64,000 nucleotides of DNA from Coprinus comatus (taxonomy: Eukaryota; Basidiomycota; Agaricomycetes; Agaricales; Agaricaceae): assembly GCA_034638255.1 (NCBI GenBank), contig JAWPGT010000056.1, positions 1-64,000 on the forward strand. Reading direction: 5' to 3'. Positions 1 to 11,447 of the stretch are shown in pieces. Numbering within the stretch: the stretch's first letter is position 1; each line of letters starts with the position of its first letter. The notes under the pieces are model-generated. The model was not told where the DNA came from and made no database searches. It was given only the letters and a program-made list of their open reading frames with translations. The translations under genes were made by a program, and so were the position numbers.

Positions 1-213
1 CAGGTACAAGCGAATGTACGAATACAGTGGAAGCTAGGGGCAAAAAACAGTCAGCACAATATCCAAAACTGATTCGTAGACTGAATAGATCAGACAGTAT
101 ATAATGATTCCGGTTAGACTTGTATCCTCACAGAGAAATCTCAGTAGAGGGAGTCTGTATTGTCATCCGAAGATGCAGCACTAGGAGAAAATCAAAAACC
201 AAAGAAACTAACC

Positions 214-718
214 TTAACGGTTCTTGAAGTAGTCGAGGAGGACATGGAGACCCTCAGACTCAACACCATAATCCTTAACAACAACACAGCTGCATCCAAC
301 GACCTTGCGAGGGTTACCCTCACGATCAATCTTGCAGAGACCAGCCCAGGTACCAAGGACCTTGGCATCTCCAACCTTGATCAAGTTGATCTTGTGTTCG
401 GCGCAGAGAGCCTCAATGAGTTTGATGTATTCAGCCTCAGTGCAAGTCTCGACGAGGACGCAAAGATGGGCTTGACGCTTGTCAAGAGCCTTGGCACACT
501 CACGGAGACCACGGGCGAGACCATCATGGACGAGGGCGTTTTTCAAAACTTGCTATAATCGAATGTTAACTCAGAAAAAACTTGGATCATGGAAGTTGTA
601 TACGTACTTGGAGAGCCTCCTCAACAGTGAGCTTTCCCTTGGGAGCTTCGGTGGTTACCTCAGTAGTTACCTCAGCCTCACCGTTCTCGATAGCAATGTC
701 ATCTCCAGCGTCAGACAT
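214..718 (-). CDS. RPS12: 40S ribosomal protein eS12 (RPS12)
   Basis: Cytosolic small-subunit ribosomal protein eS12. Two exons on the minus strand, 718-608 (37 codons) and 552-214, are separated by a 55-bp intron with GTACGT donor and TATAG acceptor; both junctions are in phase 0 and give 149 aa. The body matches eS12 almost word for word: [56 protein letters not shown] and [10 protein letters not shown]. The N-terminus ([20 protein letters not shown]) is an acidic Thr/Glu extension, as usual in fungi, before the conserved EEALQQVLKNAL. The ATG at 718 was chosen because it opens the exon just before this acidic tail. The gene is divergent from the SKI8-like gene, with less than 300 bp between them. 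The reading frame is intact. Confidence 0.95.
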
Positions 719-1004
719 CCTATCATCATTGTCAGAAACATCGACAAAACACAAGTTTTTTTTTTCACCCACTTTTCAGTTGATTTTTTAGATAGGGTAG
801 ATTCCTTGGGGGGGTGATGTCTTCGTCCGCTTTCGTTGATGTGAGGAATTAAGGTTCAAAATTGCATAGCATATATCAAACGTTTTTTTTATACTCCGCT
901 CGGCAAGATCCGCATATTGGAGTGTGTGCGCCGATTGAGGGTTTCCCCCCGCATAAATAAAACGCGTCTTGCACTAACACTTTTGTTAAACACGAAATGG
1001 TTAA
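719..1004. promoter_or_regulatory. Intergenic between eS12 and SKI8-like gene, probably a shared promoter
   Basis: This 286-bp gap separates divergently transcribed genes and must hold the eS12 promoter. It contains T-rich tracts near 756-765 and 883-890 and a C-run near 945. No TATA box or known ribosomal-protein element was identified with confidence. It is also where the missing first exons of the SKI8-like gene should lie, but no reading frame here resembles a WD40 repeat. Confidence 0.4.
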
Positions 1005-2204
1005 GGAAGAACTTCGTTATTCGATTTGGAATCTACTCAAGTTGTTGCTACTTATGAGAGTTATACAAAAATTGGAGAGGAAGATGTTGAACCATGTTAG
1101 TAACCTCTTTCTTTTCTCTTTCTCTCTCCTTCAGGCTTCTTATACTCCCTCTTATATTTGTTTCGAATCGAATGAACTGATCTTTTTTTTTTTTTTTAAA
1201 TCAGCTTGGAGCGTTTCCTTGAATCCAAATGGAAACACATATGCTTCATCAAGCGCAACAGGAAACATAACAATCCATTCCGCAGATCCTAACAATTTCG
1301 GCGAACATCTATCTTCACTTTCTTCAGGTCGTACAAAATTCGGAATGTCTTGTCGTCATGTATGTTTTCTTTCTTCTTTCTTCTTTCTTCTTTTCCCTCT
1401 ACAAACCAAAAAAAAAATAATTAAACTTTGTTTTATTAATTATTTCAAAGTCACCAGATGGTCGTAAAATCGCACTAGCTTCTGAAACCGGTCAAATCTT
1501 TGTATTCGATCTCGAATCCAATGCCTTATCCACAACATTCACTTCACATGCAATGGCAGTTCGATCAATTTCATGGTCCGCCGATTCTAGTGTAAGTACA
1601 AGCATATCAACATAAACTCTCCCCCTCCCACCCCTCCAAATTACCTCACATCCTCTTCTCTCTCCGCTCGCCATTTCCACTTCACCGTCCATCCCTCTTC
1701 TTATATATATATATAAATATTGTTTTGATCTTATTTATTCATTTTATGAGATAGGTTCTAATGAGTGCTTCCGAAGATCGAAGACTAGTTTTACATGATG
1801 TACGAACCGCACCTGGTGGAACAGTTGCTTCTTTTACAGGACATACTTCATGGGTACTTAGTGTTGATATTTCACCTGATGGTAAACTTGCTCTTTCTGG
1901 GTAAGTCAAAATCTCTTTTTTTTTCTTTTTTCTTTTACTTCTCTTTCCTATTCTATATGTTTCTTTCTCTCTGACAATCTTTGACTTGATGTTAACGTTA
2001 ACAATATTCATTTTTTATCATTATAGATCTGCGGATAAAACTATCAAAGTATGGGATATAGCTTCTCGTACTTCAGTTTCTACATTACAAGAAACTGGAG
2101 AAGTATGGGCTATTTCTTGGTGTCCTAAATTACCTTCTATTGGTAGTTCGGGTTCTTTTGTTAGTGGTAATGAAGATGGTATTGTTAAATGGTTCTCAGT
2201 ATAA
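1005..2204 (+). CDS. SKI8/WDR61-like WD40 protein, N-terminus missing
   Basis: Five exons can be joined: up to 1095, 1205-1359, 1451-1591, 1755-1900 and 2027-2204, all at clean GT/AG sites and in consistent phase. They encode about 236 aa of WD40 repeats. Visible repeat motifs are SWSVSLNPNGNTYASSS, HSPDGRKIALASETGQIFVFD, FTGHTSWVLSVDISPDGKLA, SADKTIKVWD and GNEDGIVKWFSV at the end. The order, and the YESYTKIGEEDVEP segment before SWSVS, resemble fungal Ski8 (the WD40 subunit of the Ski complex that feeds mRNA to the cytoplasmic exosome). The first recognisable residues (GRTSLFDLE, from 1005) correspond to a position already about 80 residues into the family, and a stop lies just upstream in frame. 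No start codon was found, so the 5' end is partial or broken. Assignment to Ski8 rather than another WD40 family is by pattern only. Confidence 0.72.
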
Positions 2205-3008
2205 CCGCTCATATACAAACATAGTAAAGTAAATCCGAAACGAAGGAAACGGATGATTCGGAAATGAAAAACGAAGTAAGGTAACTCTATACGCTCACAT
2301 GAACAATTACAAAAGTGTTTTGCCTATTATAGGAGTCCAGATGGATTTCAACAAAAACGTGTAAAACACGTTGTAGAACTGGTCTTATGACGGGCCGTTT
2401 TTCGCTTAAGGATATTCTCTTCCACTTCTAAGTATCTTATTATAAGTTATGATGTCATTGGATTTAATGGTATAACCAGTAAAACGTTACCATATACCTT
2501 GATTGATTTCGGTTTTCCATTCGGATCTTCACTAGAGTTGTAAATGGGGTTAGTATACGCATGCACTTACACTTACTGTGCATCGGATTTTTGATCGTTT
2601 GTAAAGAGAATTTTAAGTTTTTGGACTTTTGTCGGACGACGGATACAAGATTTTATAGAAATACTATTTTATTACACTACATCTGGAGATCCTTGAATTT
2701 GTTGTACGAGATTACAATATATCATATCAAGTAGTAAAACTAAGAGAGGAGAAAACAAAACGAAACGGAACAGAAAAAAAAAACGGGCGGGTAAATCATA
2801 TTCATCATTCATCACAATTTGATGTTCGTATCATGGACTCCAATGGTATCCAAGTTATAATCCAACTTCCAACTTCCAAGCAAAAACGTATCCATATCCA
2901 TAATCCACATCCACGTTTTCCTCAAGGTCTCAAACCTTAAAATTCCATACTACACTCCACTTATACTCTTTCACCATTATATCCGAGAGTGTTTCTAACT
3001 CTTCAGTC
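2205..3008. other. Intergenic between converging genes
   Basis: About 800 bp between the 3' ends of the SKI8-like gene and the WW-domain gene. It is AT-rich, with poly-A tracts, and holds no reading frame that looks like a protein. It presumably contains both 3' untranslated regions. Confidence 0.5.
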
Positions 3009-4489
3009 TTAATTGAAATGAATAGCTTTAGCAAAAGCTCCAGGAACATGATTACTCAATCTTCGAGTACGTTGAGATCCAGCAGGAAGTGGATCAAGTG
3101 GCATAACAGCACCCATAAGCCAAGCAAGTGCAGCCGTAGCATCTTCTTTTCCTTGATTCTGGTGCGCTATTAAAGTTGAAAATGGAAAATTGAAAAGGAT
3201 TGGTGAAGGTTTTTTAAAAAAAAGACGATGTGATGTACCTTTCAAGAAATTATATCTTCGAATTACTTGTTCCATTTGTGACCCATCAAGTGGATATTCA
3301 ACGCCATTTCTTATACCTTCTTGAGCTGAAAGGTAAGATAGATAGAATAAGTATCAGTTCTTTCTTTTTGCTTTTGCTTTTTTAAGAAAGGGAACATACC
3401 ATCTACTAGAGCCTGTACGAATTCCTTTTCCAAATGTTCAGGTATCATCTTATCATGAGTCGGATATTCAGCAAAGAACGCCCAAAAATGTTCTCTAGGT
3501 CTCGGTACCAAGCCTAAAAAAAAAAAAATATCAACATCAATACCAAATACGTTGTTTCGAGTGATCAAGATCATCTCAAAAGAAAAGGGACAAGGAATAA
3601 CAGGGGAAGGGAGGGTAAGAATGGGATTATAACAACAAAAAATCAAAACAAAGAACAACAAAAAAACACACCTTTATCCTCAACCAATTCAAACGATTGA
3701 CCCATAGTTCTCGAATGAACACCAACATTAGCACTTTCTTCCGTACAATCCGTAATCGTCATAACCCAATCCCCAGCCAAATTCAAATAATCACCATCAT
3801 CAACCAAAGTCTCATAATAATCATTCCTAACTTCCAATACATTTCCTCTAATCACTGGATCACGTATATCATCTGTTGAAAGTAATCGCATGCCTGAATT
3901 GTAGTAATAGACATCTTGATTTGGGTGGAGATAGGGTTTCCAAGATTCTGGAACTTCGGCTCTGTTAAGTGTGGGTGATGTTTTTTTCATTGGTTACAGG
4001 TTGAAGTAAGATTTTGTTATACGTGTGGGGTGTGGTTTTGTTGAGATGAGATGACGAAGAAGATGATCGAGTATGGAGTGGAGGTAGGTTAAGCGAAGAT
4101 GCAAGAATGGCGATGCGTTTTATTTGTGTGGGGGGAGGGATGATATGTAAAAAAAAAAAAAGGGTTCAAAGAAGTCAGTCACTTTTATAAAGTGAGAACA
4201 ATGAAAAGATGTAAAACAACAAAAATGGATTTTTAGAGATGAATTAGAAAGGATGAAAGATGGGGGTAAGTGATGATGAAGGGAAAAGGATGTGTGTATG
4301 TGTGGCGATGGCAGTGTGTGTGTGGAAGGGTGAGGATGTAAAAGGTTGATGGAAAATGAGGCTTATAGCTATATCGGATTTATACCCCTACCTCGTGTCA
4401 TCATATGGATAATAATTTGCAGTTTCGATATCGAATCCTAATGTTTCCGGGATGTCTCCAATTGGATCTCCGTATAAACCTTGACTCAT
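3009..4489 (-). CDS. WW-domain-like protein, function unknown
   Basis: Five minus-strand exons (4489-4392, 3961-3672, 3513-3400, 3325-3239, 3166-3009) join at GT/AG sites into exactly 249 codons, giving 248 aa. The first exon encodes MSQGLYGDPIGDIPETLGFD and ends two bases into an Arg codon that is completed in exon 2. A single WW-like core follows: ESWKPYLHPNQDVYYYN, with the first Trp and the Tyr-Tyr-Tyr of the fold. The rest is unfamiliar, including REHFWAFFAEYPTH and a basic C-terminus. Intron 1 is long for this region (430 bp), so a shorter form starting at the in-frame ATG near 3990 is an alternative. WW folds bind proline-rich peptides, but the partner here is unknown. The frame is intact. 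Confidence 0.62.
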
Positions 4490-5962
4490 TGTGATTCCCT
4501 TTTTTTTCTTCGATTCAACAGCAAAATCCTTTGGCGCCTGAAAAATGCTGTGTTGACTTGCTATTATGTATGAATGGATTTGGGACCACGAGCCTAGATG
4601 GAGAGAGAGGGGATATAGACAAAACAAAACAAAAAAGCAAAGAACAAAGGAGGAGGGAATATTAGAACGGAGTAGGAGGATGTGTTCAGTTATATTCCCT
4701 CATCCAAGCGTTCTCTTCATTGCTTATATACAAAGATGAGTCGAGGGCATCATATGCCAAACCTCAAGCAAAACGGGATATTCAGCTTCCTTCCCAGATT
4801 ATTCTCGGGTGCCGAAGAACGGAACTATAATGACGTTGAACTGTGGATAAAAGACAAAGCAACCAACAAAAAATTTGCTCCTGCGGATTGTTGGGAGAAA
4901 AAAGTTTTGAATTAAAGTTTTGTATTCGGGTCAGTGTTATAGGATCAAGGGGGTGAGGGAGGAACGAGGTGTCATAAACAGATTATGTTTACGTCTTTGA
5001 CACAACAACGTGTGTTGCGTGTTTGATCCAAAAAGGACTACTCGCCTTTCATTATTCGAATATTCCCAACTCCGCGAAGGTTTATAGGGGAGTAGCCGAT
5101 CATTATCATGATGCTAAACGCCCTACGCGGCCATAGACCGTTTCTTCCCACTGATCCCACGAGGTAAACATATGTATTTTTCCATGCTACTTGGTATATT
5201 CAATGCCATTTATAGATGATGTCCGACTGGGAATTTACACCCCTCTTGAGGCCTCCGTATGTCGTGGAGTAAAGAACAGAACGCAAACTTGTGGTGGTGT
5301 AATGCCAACCAACTGATACCATCATCCTAGTTATTGGAACAAAACGGATAAACGGAGCGTGTCAAACTCCAGGTAATGTATGTCGATTGCTTCTTGACAG
5401 GTTGTAAAAAAACATGATGTCGATGGTGTTGATCACGAGTGGAGTATATCAAAATTTTTACGACTAAAATAAAGTAAATGAATATGTGTGCTACATTGAA
5501 ACAGATTAATACTATACAGTTAGTGTCATAGGCAACAAAAATAATACAACAATTAGATAAAACGTAGCGCACGATCGAAAGAAATGTTAGCTATTATTAC
5601 AGCGCCCTTACACCATAACACACTTATATCATAAGTGATAGTGGCGTACTTCACTTCACATGTTACTCCGATTCCAAATATAAAGCACGCAAAAGATCGC
5701 GCCGGGATAGCATCTACACGAAACGCAGTAACGGGTATGGGCTATGGGTACCAGGTGAGTTGTTATTGTTATTACACCACCACATGGACCCAAAACATCC
5801 ATCTGAAAAAGGGTGAACAATTGAATGTACGGCAATTTGAGGTAACTCATACCATCTCAGTCATTTAAGCTTTGAGCCCGAGACCCTTACGTAGGTCACA
5901 AAGATCAGGATAGTCCACCAACAATTTTCAAAAACCATTCTTCGATCTCGACGCAGAAGCAT
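4490..5962. other. Intergenic, no supported gene
   Basis: About 1.5 kb upstream of the WW-domain gene and downstream of the coiled-coil gene. The short frames here lack recognisable motifs or convincing splice support. The part nearest 4490 presumably contains the WW-gene promoter. Confidence 0.45.
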
Positions 5963-8890
5963 TTACGATGGTCCCGACGATGACGGTCCTAAAGAACCAT
6001 CATCAATATCCACATCCCCTTCAGCATCGACATCCGTATCATTAGCATCGACAACTTCAACTACGGATTGTACCGGTGAAACATAAATCTCCTCTATGTC
6101 AGGATCATTCTCTCCTTCAGCATCCTCGTCATTTTGGTCCGTGTTATTCGTTAAAGACGACTGAGAAGGTGTGGGTGTTGTTGTTCTTGAATGTTCATCC
6201 GAGGGATTAGTTTTCATCTCCGTCATACTAGTACGTTGACCCGACAATGAGGAATGCAATCCATTTCTTGTTCTGTTCCTCTCTTGAGGGACTTCATTAA
6301 TTTCAGGACGTGGCAGTAGAGCGACCTCGTGCCTATTTTCCTCCTCTCCTTCTGAAGATCTCGACGGAATAATCATTCGGGATCCAGGTTGTTTCGTATT
6401 CATAATTGACGTTCCACCGCTCAATTTCCTTTTCCTATTCTGAGTCCGTAACGAATTCCCCCTTGCCCTACTTCTCGTAGGCATAGGCATGGTCATTGTT
6501 TTGCCTTTAGGCGTTGCATCCTCTTCTTCCTCTTCTTCATTATTATCTTCCTCATTTTCTTCATCAGCATCCATAGAAAATTCACTTCTGCTCCCTCTCA
6601 TTAACCCATTAGTTCTACCTTTGTTATTAACGGCACTGGAACTCGCTTTCGTAGGTGTTTGAGTTTCAGAGCTAAACACCGCCGCCGCCTGATCTGCCAG
6701 AACATCTAAAGCACTCCTTACTGGCGTTGGCGTAGATGTAGGTGTCAACATTCTTGTTTTTGTTTTCGTCGTTCCAATCAACTCCATCCCAATCATACTC
6801 TCCATCCCATTCCCCTTCTTATCGCCAATCTTGGAAGACGAATTTGAATTTCCTATTCTCCTTCGTTTCGGAACTGGGCTTTCAGGAAGTTCATTTACAT
6901 TAGCCTTTCTTCTTTCTCCAGTAGATTTCGTGGATATATGCGTTGCTGTTGCTGCTGCTGCTGTTGGTGTTGTATCACCATCACCTTCTTGAACCATACT
7001 GCGAGCAGCACTAAGTAAAGAATCAAATGGCGTGGGTGTACTAGCCGTTCTCGCAGGAGTCTTTATCGAAGCTTGTCCCTTCTGATTTGTTTGTTGGGTT
7101 GGAGGGACCGCCTGAAATATATGCGTATTTGAATTCATTTTCCCTCCCGTACTCGTATTCATCGTCAAAGTCCCATATGAACTACCAGTCGCTGTAGGTG
7201 TTCCAACAAACACAAACGAACCTGGAGTAAGATGTTGATGATGATGGGTTGGATTCGAATAATAATCCGACGATTTGGGTGTCATCAAATCCGGACTTGA
7301 AATCTGTGCATTACTTTTCGCCATGGTTGTCGACCCCCTCTTTGGTGTTTTTGGATTAGGAGTATTATGAAATGAACCAATGAAAGATGCAGGACTTGTC
7401 ATCAATGTACCATCATCCAACAAAGCTTCTTTTCGATAATACGATGACGAATTTGTAGTGTTTCCTGTTCCTGTAGAATTCAACCTTTCCAACCGTTCCC
7501 TTTCTAACCGTTCCAATTCCTTCTCTCTACTCAATTTCTCTTGTTCTTTAACTATACGTCTCATAAACCCTGACATCATATTGGCACGTTCACGACCAAT
7601 TTTACGTGCAGCCAATAATAAATGTTCCGTCCTTGCGTCCGCAGTAACAGGCAATAAATTATCGACATCATTAACCAATCCCAATTTCTTATTCTTGATT
7701 TTCGACTTTTTAGAAAGACCAGGATGAGTTGAAGAAGGTGTTTGGATAGTAGATGTTGTTGTTGTATTATGTGATGGCCGAGTAGGTGTTTGTTGAACAG
7801 AAAAACGTCCAGTTGAATGAACGAATGAAGTTAAAGGGCTTTGATAAAAATTAGATCGAGTTTGAGGACTATCCGATTTTCGATAATAATCGGAAGCTTG
7901 ATTTGTAATTGAACGTTTGGGAGTAGTACCATTGATTTGTGATATTGATTGAGATTCCAGTATTGAATTCGATTGTTCTAATTTATTCGAGTCTTCATCT
8001 TTGACAGAGACAGCTGTAACATTTGTAGCTTTTGAATCCCTTCGTTTGCCTCTACGTGACTCTGCTTTTGTATTTTGAACGGGTGTGGATTCTAGTAAGG
8101 AAGTGGTGGCAGTGCTGGTGCTCTTTGGATCGGAGGAGTCGAAGAGTGAAGGAGGTTGCATTAGAAGCAACGGTTTGAGTTTATTAAGTTCAGATTCCAA
8201 AGTCGAATACCGCGCTTTCGCGTCTTGCAACTAAATTTAAAGAAAGCAAAAACAAAAACATCATTCAGTCAAAACACAAATCACATATGCAATCAAGGTT
8301 TATTCACCTTTTCTTTAAGAACCCTATTCTCTGATTCACAACTGCATACTGACGTTCAAGCGCCTATATATTACAATCGTCAATATAAAAACCCAAAAAC
8401 CAGGAAAGAAAAACAAAAGACATACCTCATCTCTACCACCAAAAGCCATAGCATTCCTACCACCTTGAGCAATTAAAGCTTCCGCCATTCTAGCCCAACC
8501 ATCTCTTTCCGATTCCCATCTCCTTCTTTCCTCCTCAAACGACCTAACCAATAAATCTCTTTGTATCGTAAGCCAATTAATAAACTCTGCTTGTCTCTCC
8601 AGTTGTTCAGGATCAATATGCGAATCTAATAACTTCTCAACCTAGAAGGAACCATAAAGATAAATAAATAAATTGCACAAAATTATATATAAAAGAATAG
8701 GAATAGGGTAAATATTGCAAGGGGTCCAGAACAAAAGTAAGGGGGGGTAACATACCATATCTCCCAACTCTCTTTCCCTCTCCGTAGTGATTGTCTTCAC
8801 AGTATCAGAATGCAAGCCCATATCTGATATTCGAGATTTAATAGAAACGATGGTTTGGTCTGAGAACGACATTGGTGGATCGCTGCCCAT
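5963..8890 (-). CDS. Coiled-coil protein with long disordered tail, ADIP/Msd1-like
   Basis: Exons are 8890-8756 (45 codons), 8641-8426 (72 codons), 8363-8308 (56 nt) and 8230-5963. Exon 2 is strongly helical (INWLTIQRDLLVRSFEEERR, then RRWESERDGWARMAEALI). The last exon opens with a heptad-like stretch (LQDAKARYSTLESELNKLK). The remaining 700 or so residues are Ser/Thr/Pro-rich and disordered, with acidic runs and basic KKSKIKNKK-type clusters. The early region resembles the afadin/alpha-actinin-binding (ADIP, SSX2IP/Msd1) family, whose fungal members sit at spindle poles; that is inference from the pattern only. Exon 3 does not fit one frame: its start reads ALERQYAV in phase with exon 2, while its end reads SENRVLKEK in phase with exon 4, so a small indel lies near 8335-8345. 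The start at 8890 could instead be the in-frame ATG at 8872. Confidence 0.55.
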
Positions 8891-9769
8891 CAAGGCTGAC
8901 TAGCTCTGCACGGTCTCACACCAAACACAGGAACACACGCGCGACTGGTCACGTGAATATTTAAGACATCACATGATGTTGAAGAGCACGGGCCTTCGAA
9001 GTTCGAACTGACGTCATTACCTGGATCCCCCCCTGAAGATGCTTCGCGAAATGACAATGATAAGAGAAAAAGTACACAATAATAGATAAGAGTCTAAGCT
9101 AAAGACATGACGAAACATAATCGTAAAAAAAAACGAAGTACTGTTCCTAAGTAAGTATATTCATTATTCACCCAATACCGCATTTGCCAAGTTCCAACGC
9201 CCCTACAATCCCAACCGACAGGCATTCATATGAACGAACACAAAAAGCACACATAAACACCATCAACATATAGTACAAATTTAAAAAGAGAGCGAGAAGA
9301 CCAATTTCACGATCACGAAAACAGCATAATAAATAAAAGAAGAGACAAAAAAAGAGGAGCAGTAAGAGTTGAAAGAATAAGATTTGCAACGAAAAAATGG
9401 ATAGACACCGCCAAAGGGAAGGGAAAATGGAATTAAAAGAAAAAAAAATTTCAAACACACTTGCCTAACCAAAACCAACCGCTTCAACGGGGGGGGGGTA
9501 TCATATATAAAAAACCTTCTCCCTCCTTTCAGGCTCTCCCCCTCCCCCGGCTGAATAACCCTTTTACCAACCCATCCCCCTTCAACCCTTCCACAAAAGA
9601 ATTCCTGGAAAACCAAAGACAGAGAACCATAAGTAAGAAACGAAACTCGAAACTGTCCAAAAACTTATAAACCATCGATCGATTCATCAATGAAGAAGGG
9701 ATACAACACAACAATTCGTTCTCGTTCCATTTTGTTTCGTGTTTGTGTTTTTGTTGTTATTGTTCTTGG
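8891..9769. other. Intergenic, no supported gene
   Basis: About 880 bp between the start of the coiled-coil gene and the 3' end of the hydrolase. It contains a G9 run near 9490 and A-rich tracts. No coding signal was found. Confidence 0.45.
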
Positions 9770-11447
9770 TTATTTCGATTCAATAAAATCAATCAAAGCA
9801 TCCGCAACAAGATCTGCATGAGTTATAACAACTTCATGACCAGCTCCATCAACAGTAACAAGTCTTGCATTTTCTCTCGTTTTTTCTGGTAACAATTCGA
9901 TGATACGAGGTGAATATTTCGGATGGACTGTTGTATCTTTCGTTCCCTATTCAAAATAAAAATAAAAATAACCGTGTATGAGTACTCAGAGAAATGGGGA
10001 AAGACAAGAAAAGTAAACTCACATGAATCAATAACACTTTCTTTCCTTTAAACCCATTAGAAGAAAACACAGCAGCTTGTCCTCTAATCGGTCCATCTCT
10101 CAAAGAAGATGAAAGTGCAGTATTATAACCTGACAAATGGGCTGACTGTAATCTCACAATCTAAATCAAAAAAAGGTCAATCAAAACGAAAGGGTTTAAA
10201 TCCAATATATAATCACCTCAAGAATAGTATCAGAATCATCAAGTGCATTCGTCGACGAATTAGTAAGATGTTGAAGATATTTCTAACCAACCCAAAAGAA
10301 ATAGAAAATCAGTTCACGGCTGATAAAGCGGAGGTACAATAAAGGCGAAAAAAGAACTCACTCGGAAAGGCACACTTGAGGCTACAGTCTGTACCAATGG
10401 TGAAGACATAAACTTGGCAGTGCGTGATATATCGCCATTCTATAACAATAACAATAACAACCAACGAAAAGAACGGAAATGAAATCAGTATTCAAGCATA
10501 CAACGCAAGATAAGCCAAGAAGCAGGATAACCATAAAAAAGAATGATAAATGATGGTACATTACCTCAATTAAACCCGAAGAAGCGATTAAAGCAATTTT
10601 TTCATCTACCAAATGTGGGAAATGAGCTGTAAACGCGCCTGCAATACCACCTCCCTACAAAAAAACCCATGACAAATAAAATAATGAAATTACACATAAC
10701 GAAAAACGCGTGTTCAGCCCATATACGTCATTGATTCATGTACAGTACAATTGAGGAGGAGACGTACCATTGATACACCAACTATAATTGCTTTATCCCA
10801 TTTGATATGTTGCATCAGAAGTGCCAGTTGTGTCGTGAATAAACCAGGGTTATAAGTAGTTTGAGGAGCATCAGAATAACCGCGGCCATAGAGATCTAAA
10901 ATTACGGCAACAGAGTAAGGGTGTGTGAGTATGGGGAGACAGAGCGGGCTTTTGAGAGTACTGAAAACGGACGCCGGTAGGATAAAACCCAACCAAGAGA
11001 GAGATAGAGTATTGTACTAACCGTAAAGCAGTACACGATAACCATTTGAAACCAACTTTGGGGCAACGTCCTTCCAAACGATTGCAGGTATAGATAAACC
11101 GTGAATCAGAACCACCTGATGTAGTAACAAACGTACATTTTACATGTTTGAATATAATCAACAATGTGTTGATAACTAGAAAGACGCACCTTTTTCCCAT
11201 TCTCAGGACCCATGAGCCAATACCTAACTCTCCCGAGTGGAAACTCAACATATCCACCACCTTCATAGTAATCCTCAGGGTATATTTTCCAAGACTTTGC
11301 AGTGGAGGGTAAACTAGCCAACGAAGCATGAACATTCAACTTTTGAGGAGGATTTGGGAAAGCCGATAGCAGGTAAGTTGCTAATATCAGAGGTGGCAAC
11401 AAGAAGAAGGTTAGTGTCAAGCATTGGTATGATGGACTTGAAACCAT
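9770..11447 (-). CDS. Alpha/beta hydrolase with N-terminal membrane anchor
   Basis: Eight exons (11447-11190, 11115-11022, 10895-10768, 10654-10565, 10439-10362, 10282-10217, 10160-10023, 9946-9770) join without phase conflict into 342 aa. Residues about 8-30 form one hydrophobic helix (LTLTFFLLPPLILATYLLSA), suggesting a signal anchor. The fold signature is complete. VVLIHGLSIPAIVWKDVAP is the oxyanion-loop strand, DLYGRGYSDAP follows, and the nucleophile elbow is G-V-S-M-G. The acid lies in LLIHGTKDTTVHP and the histidine in DGAGHEVV. An intron falls inside the nucleophile elbow, directly after the Met of GVSM. The substrate cannot be told from sequence; lipase, esterase or epoxide-hydrolase-like activity are all possible. 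Confidence 0.85.

Noticed and set aside
160..558. Plus-strand frame of 132 codons
   Set aside because: Antisense of eS12, which matches its family almost residue for residue.
4682..4915. Plus-strand frame of 77 codons
   Set aside because: No motif or splice support, and it lies upstream of the WW-domain gene on the other strand.
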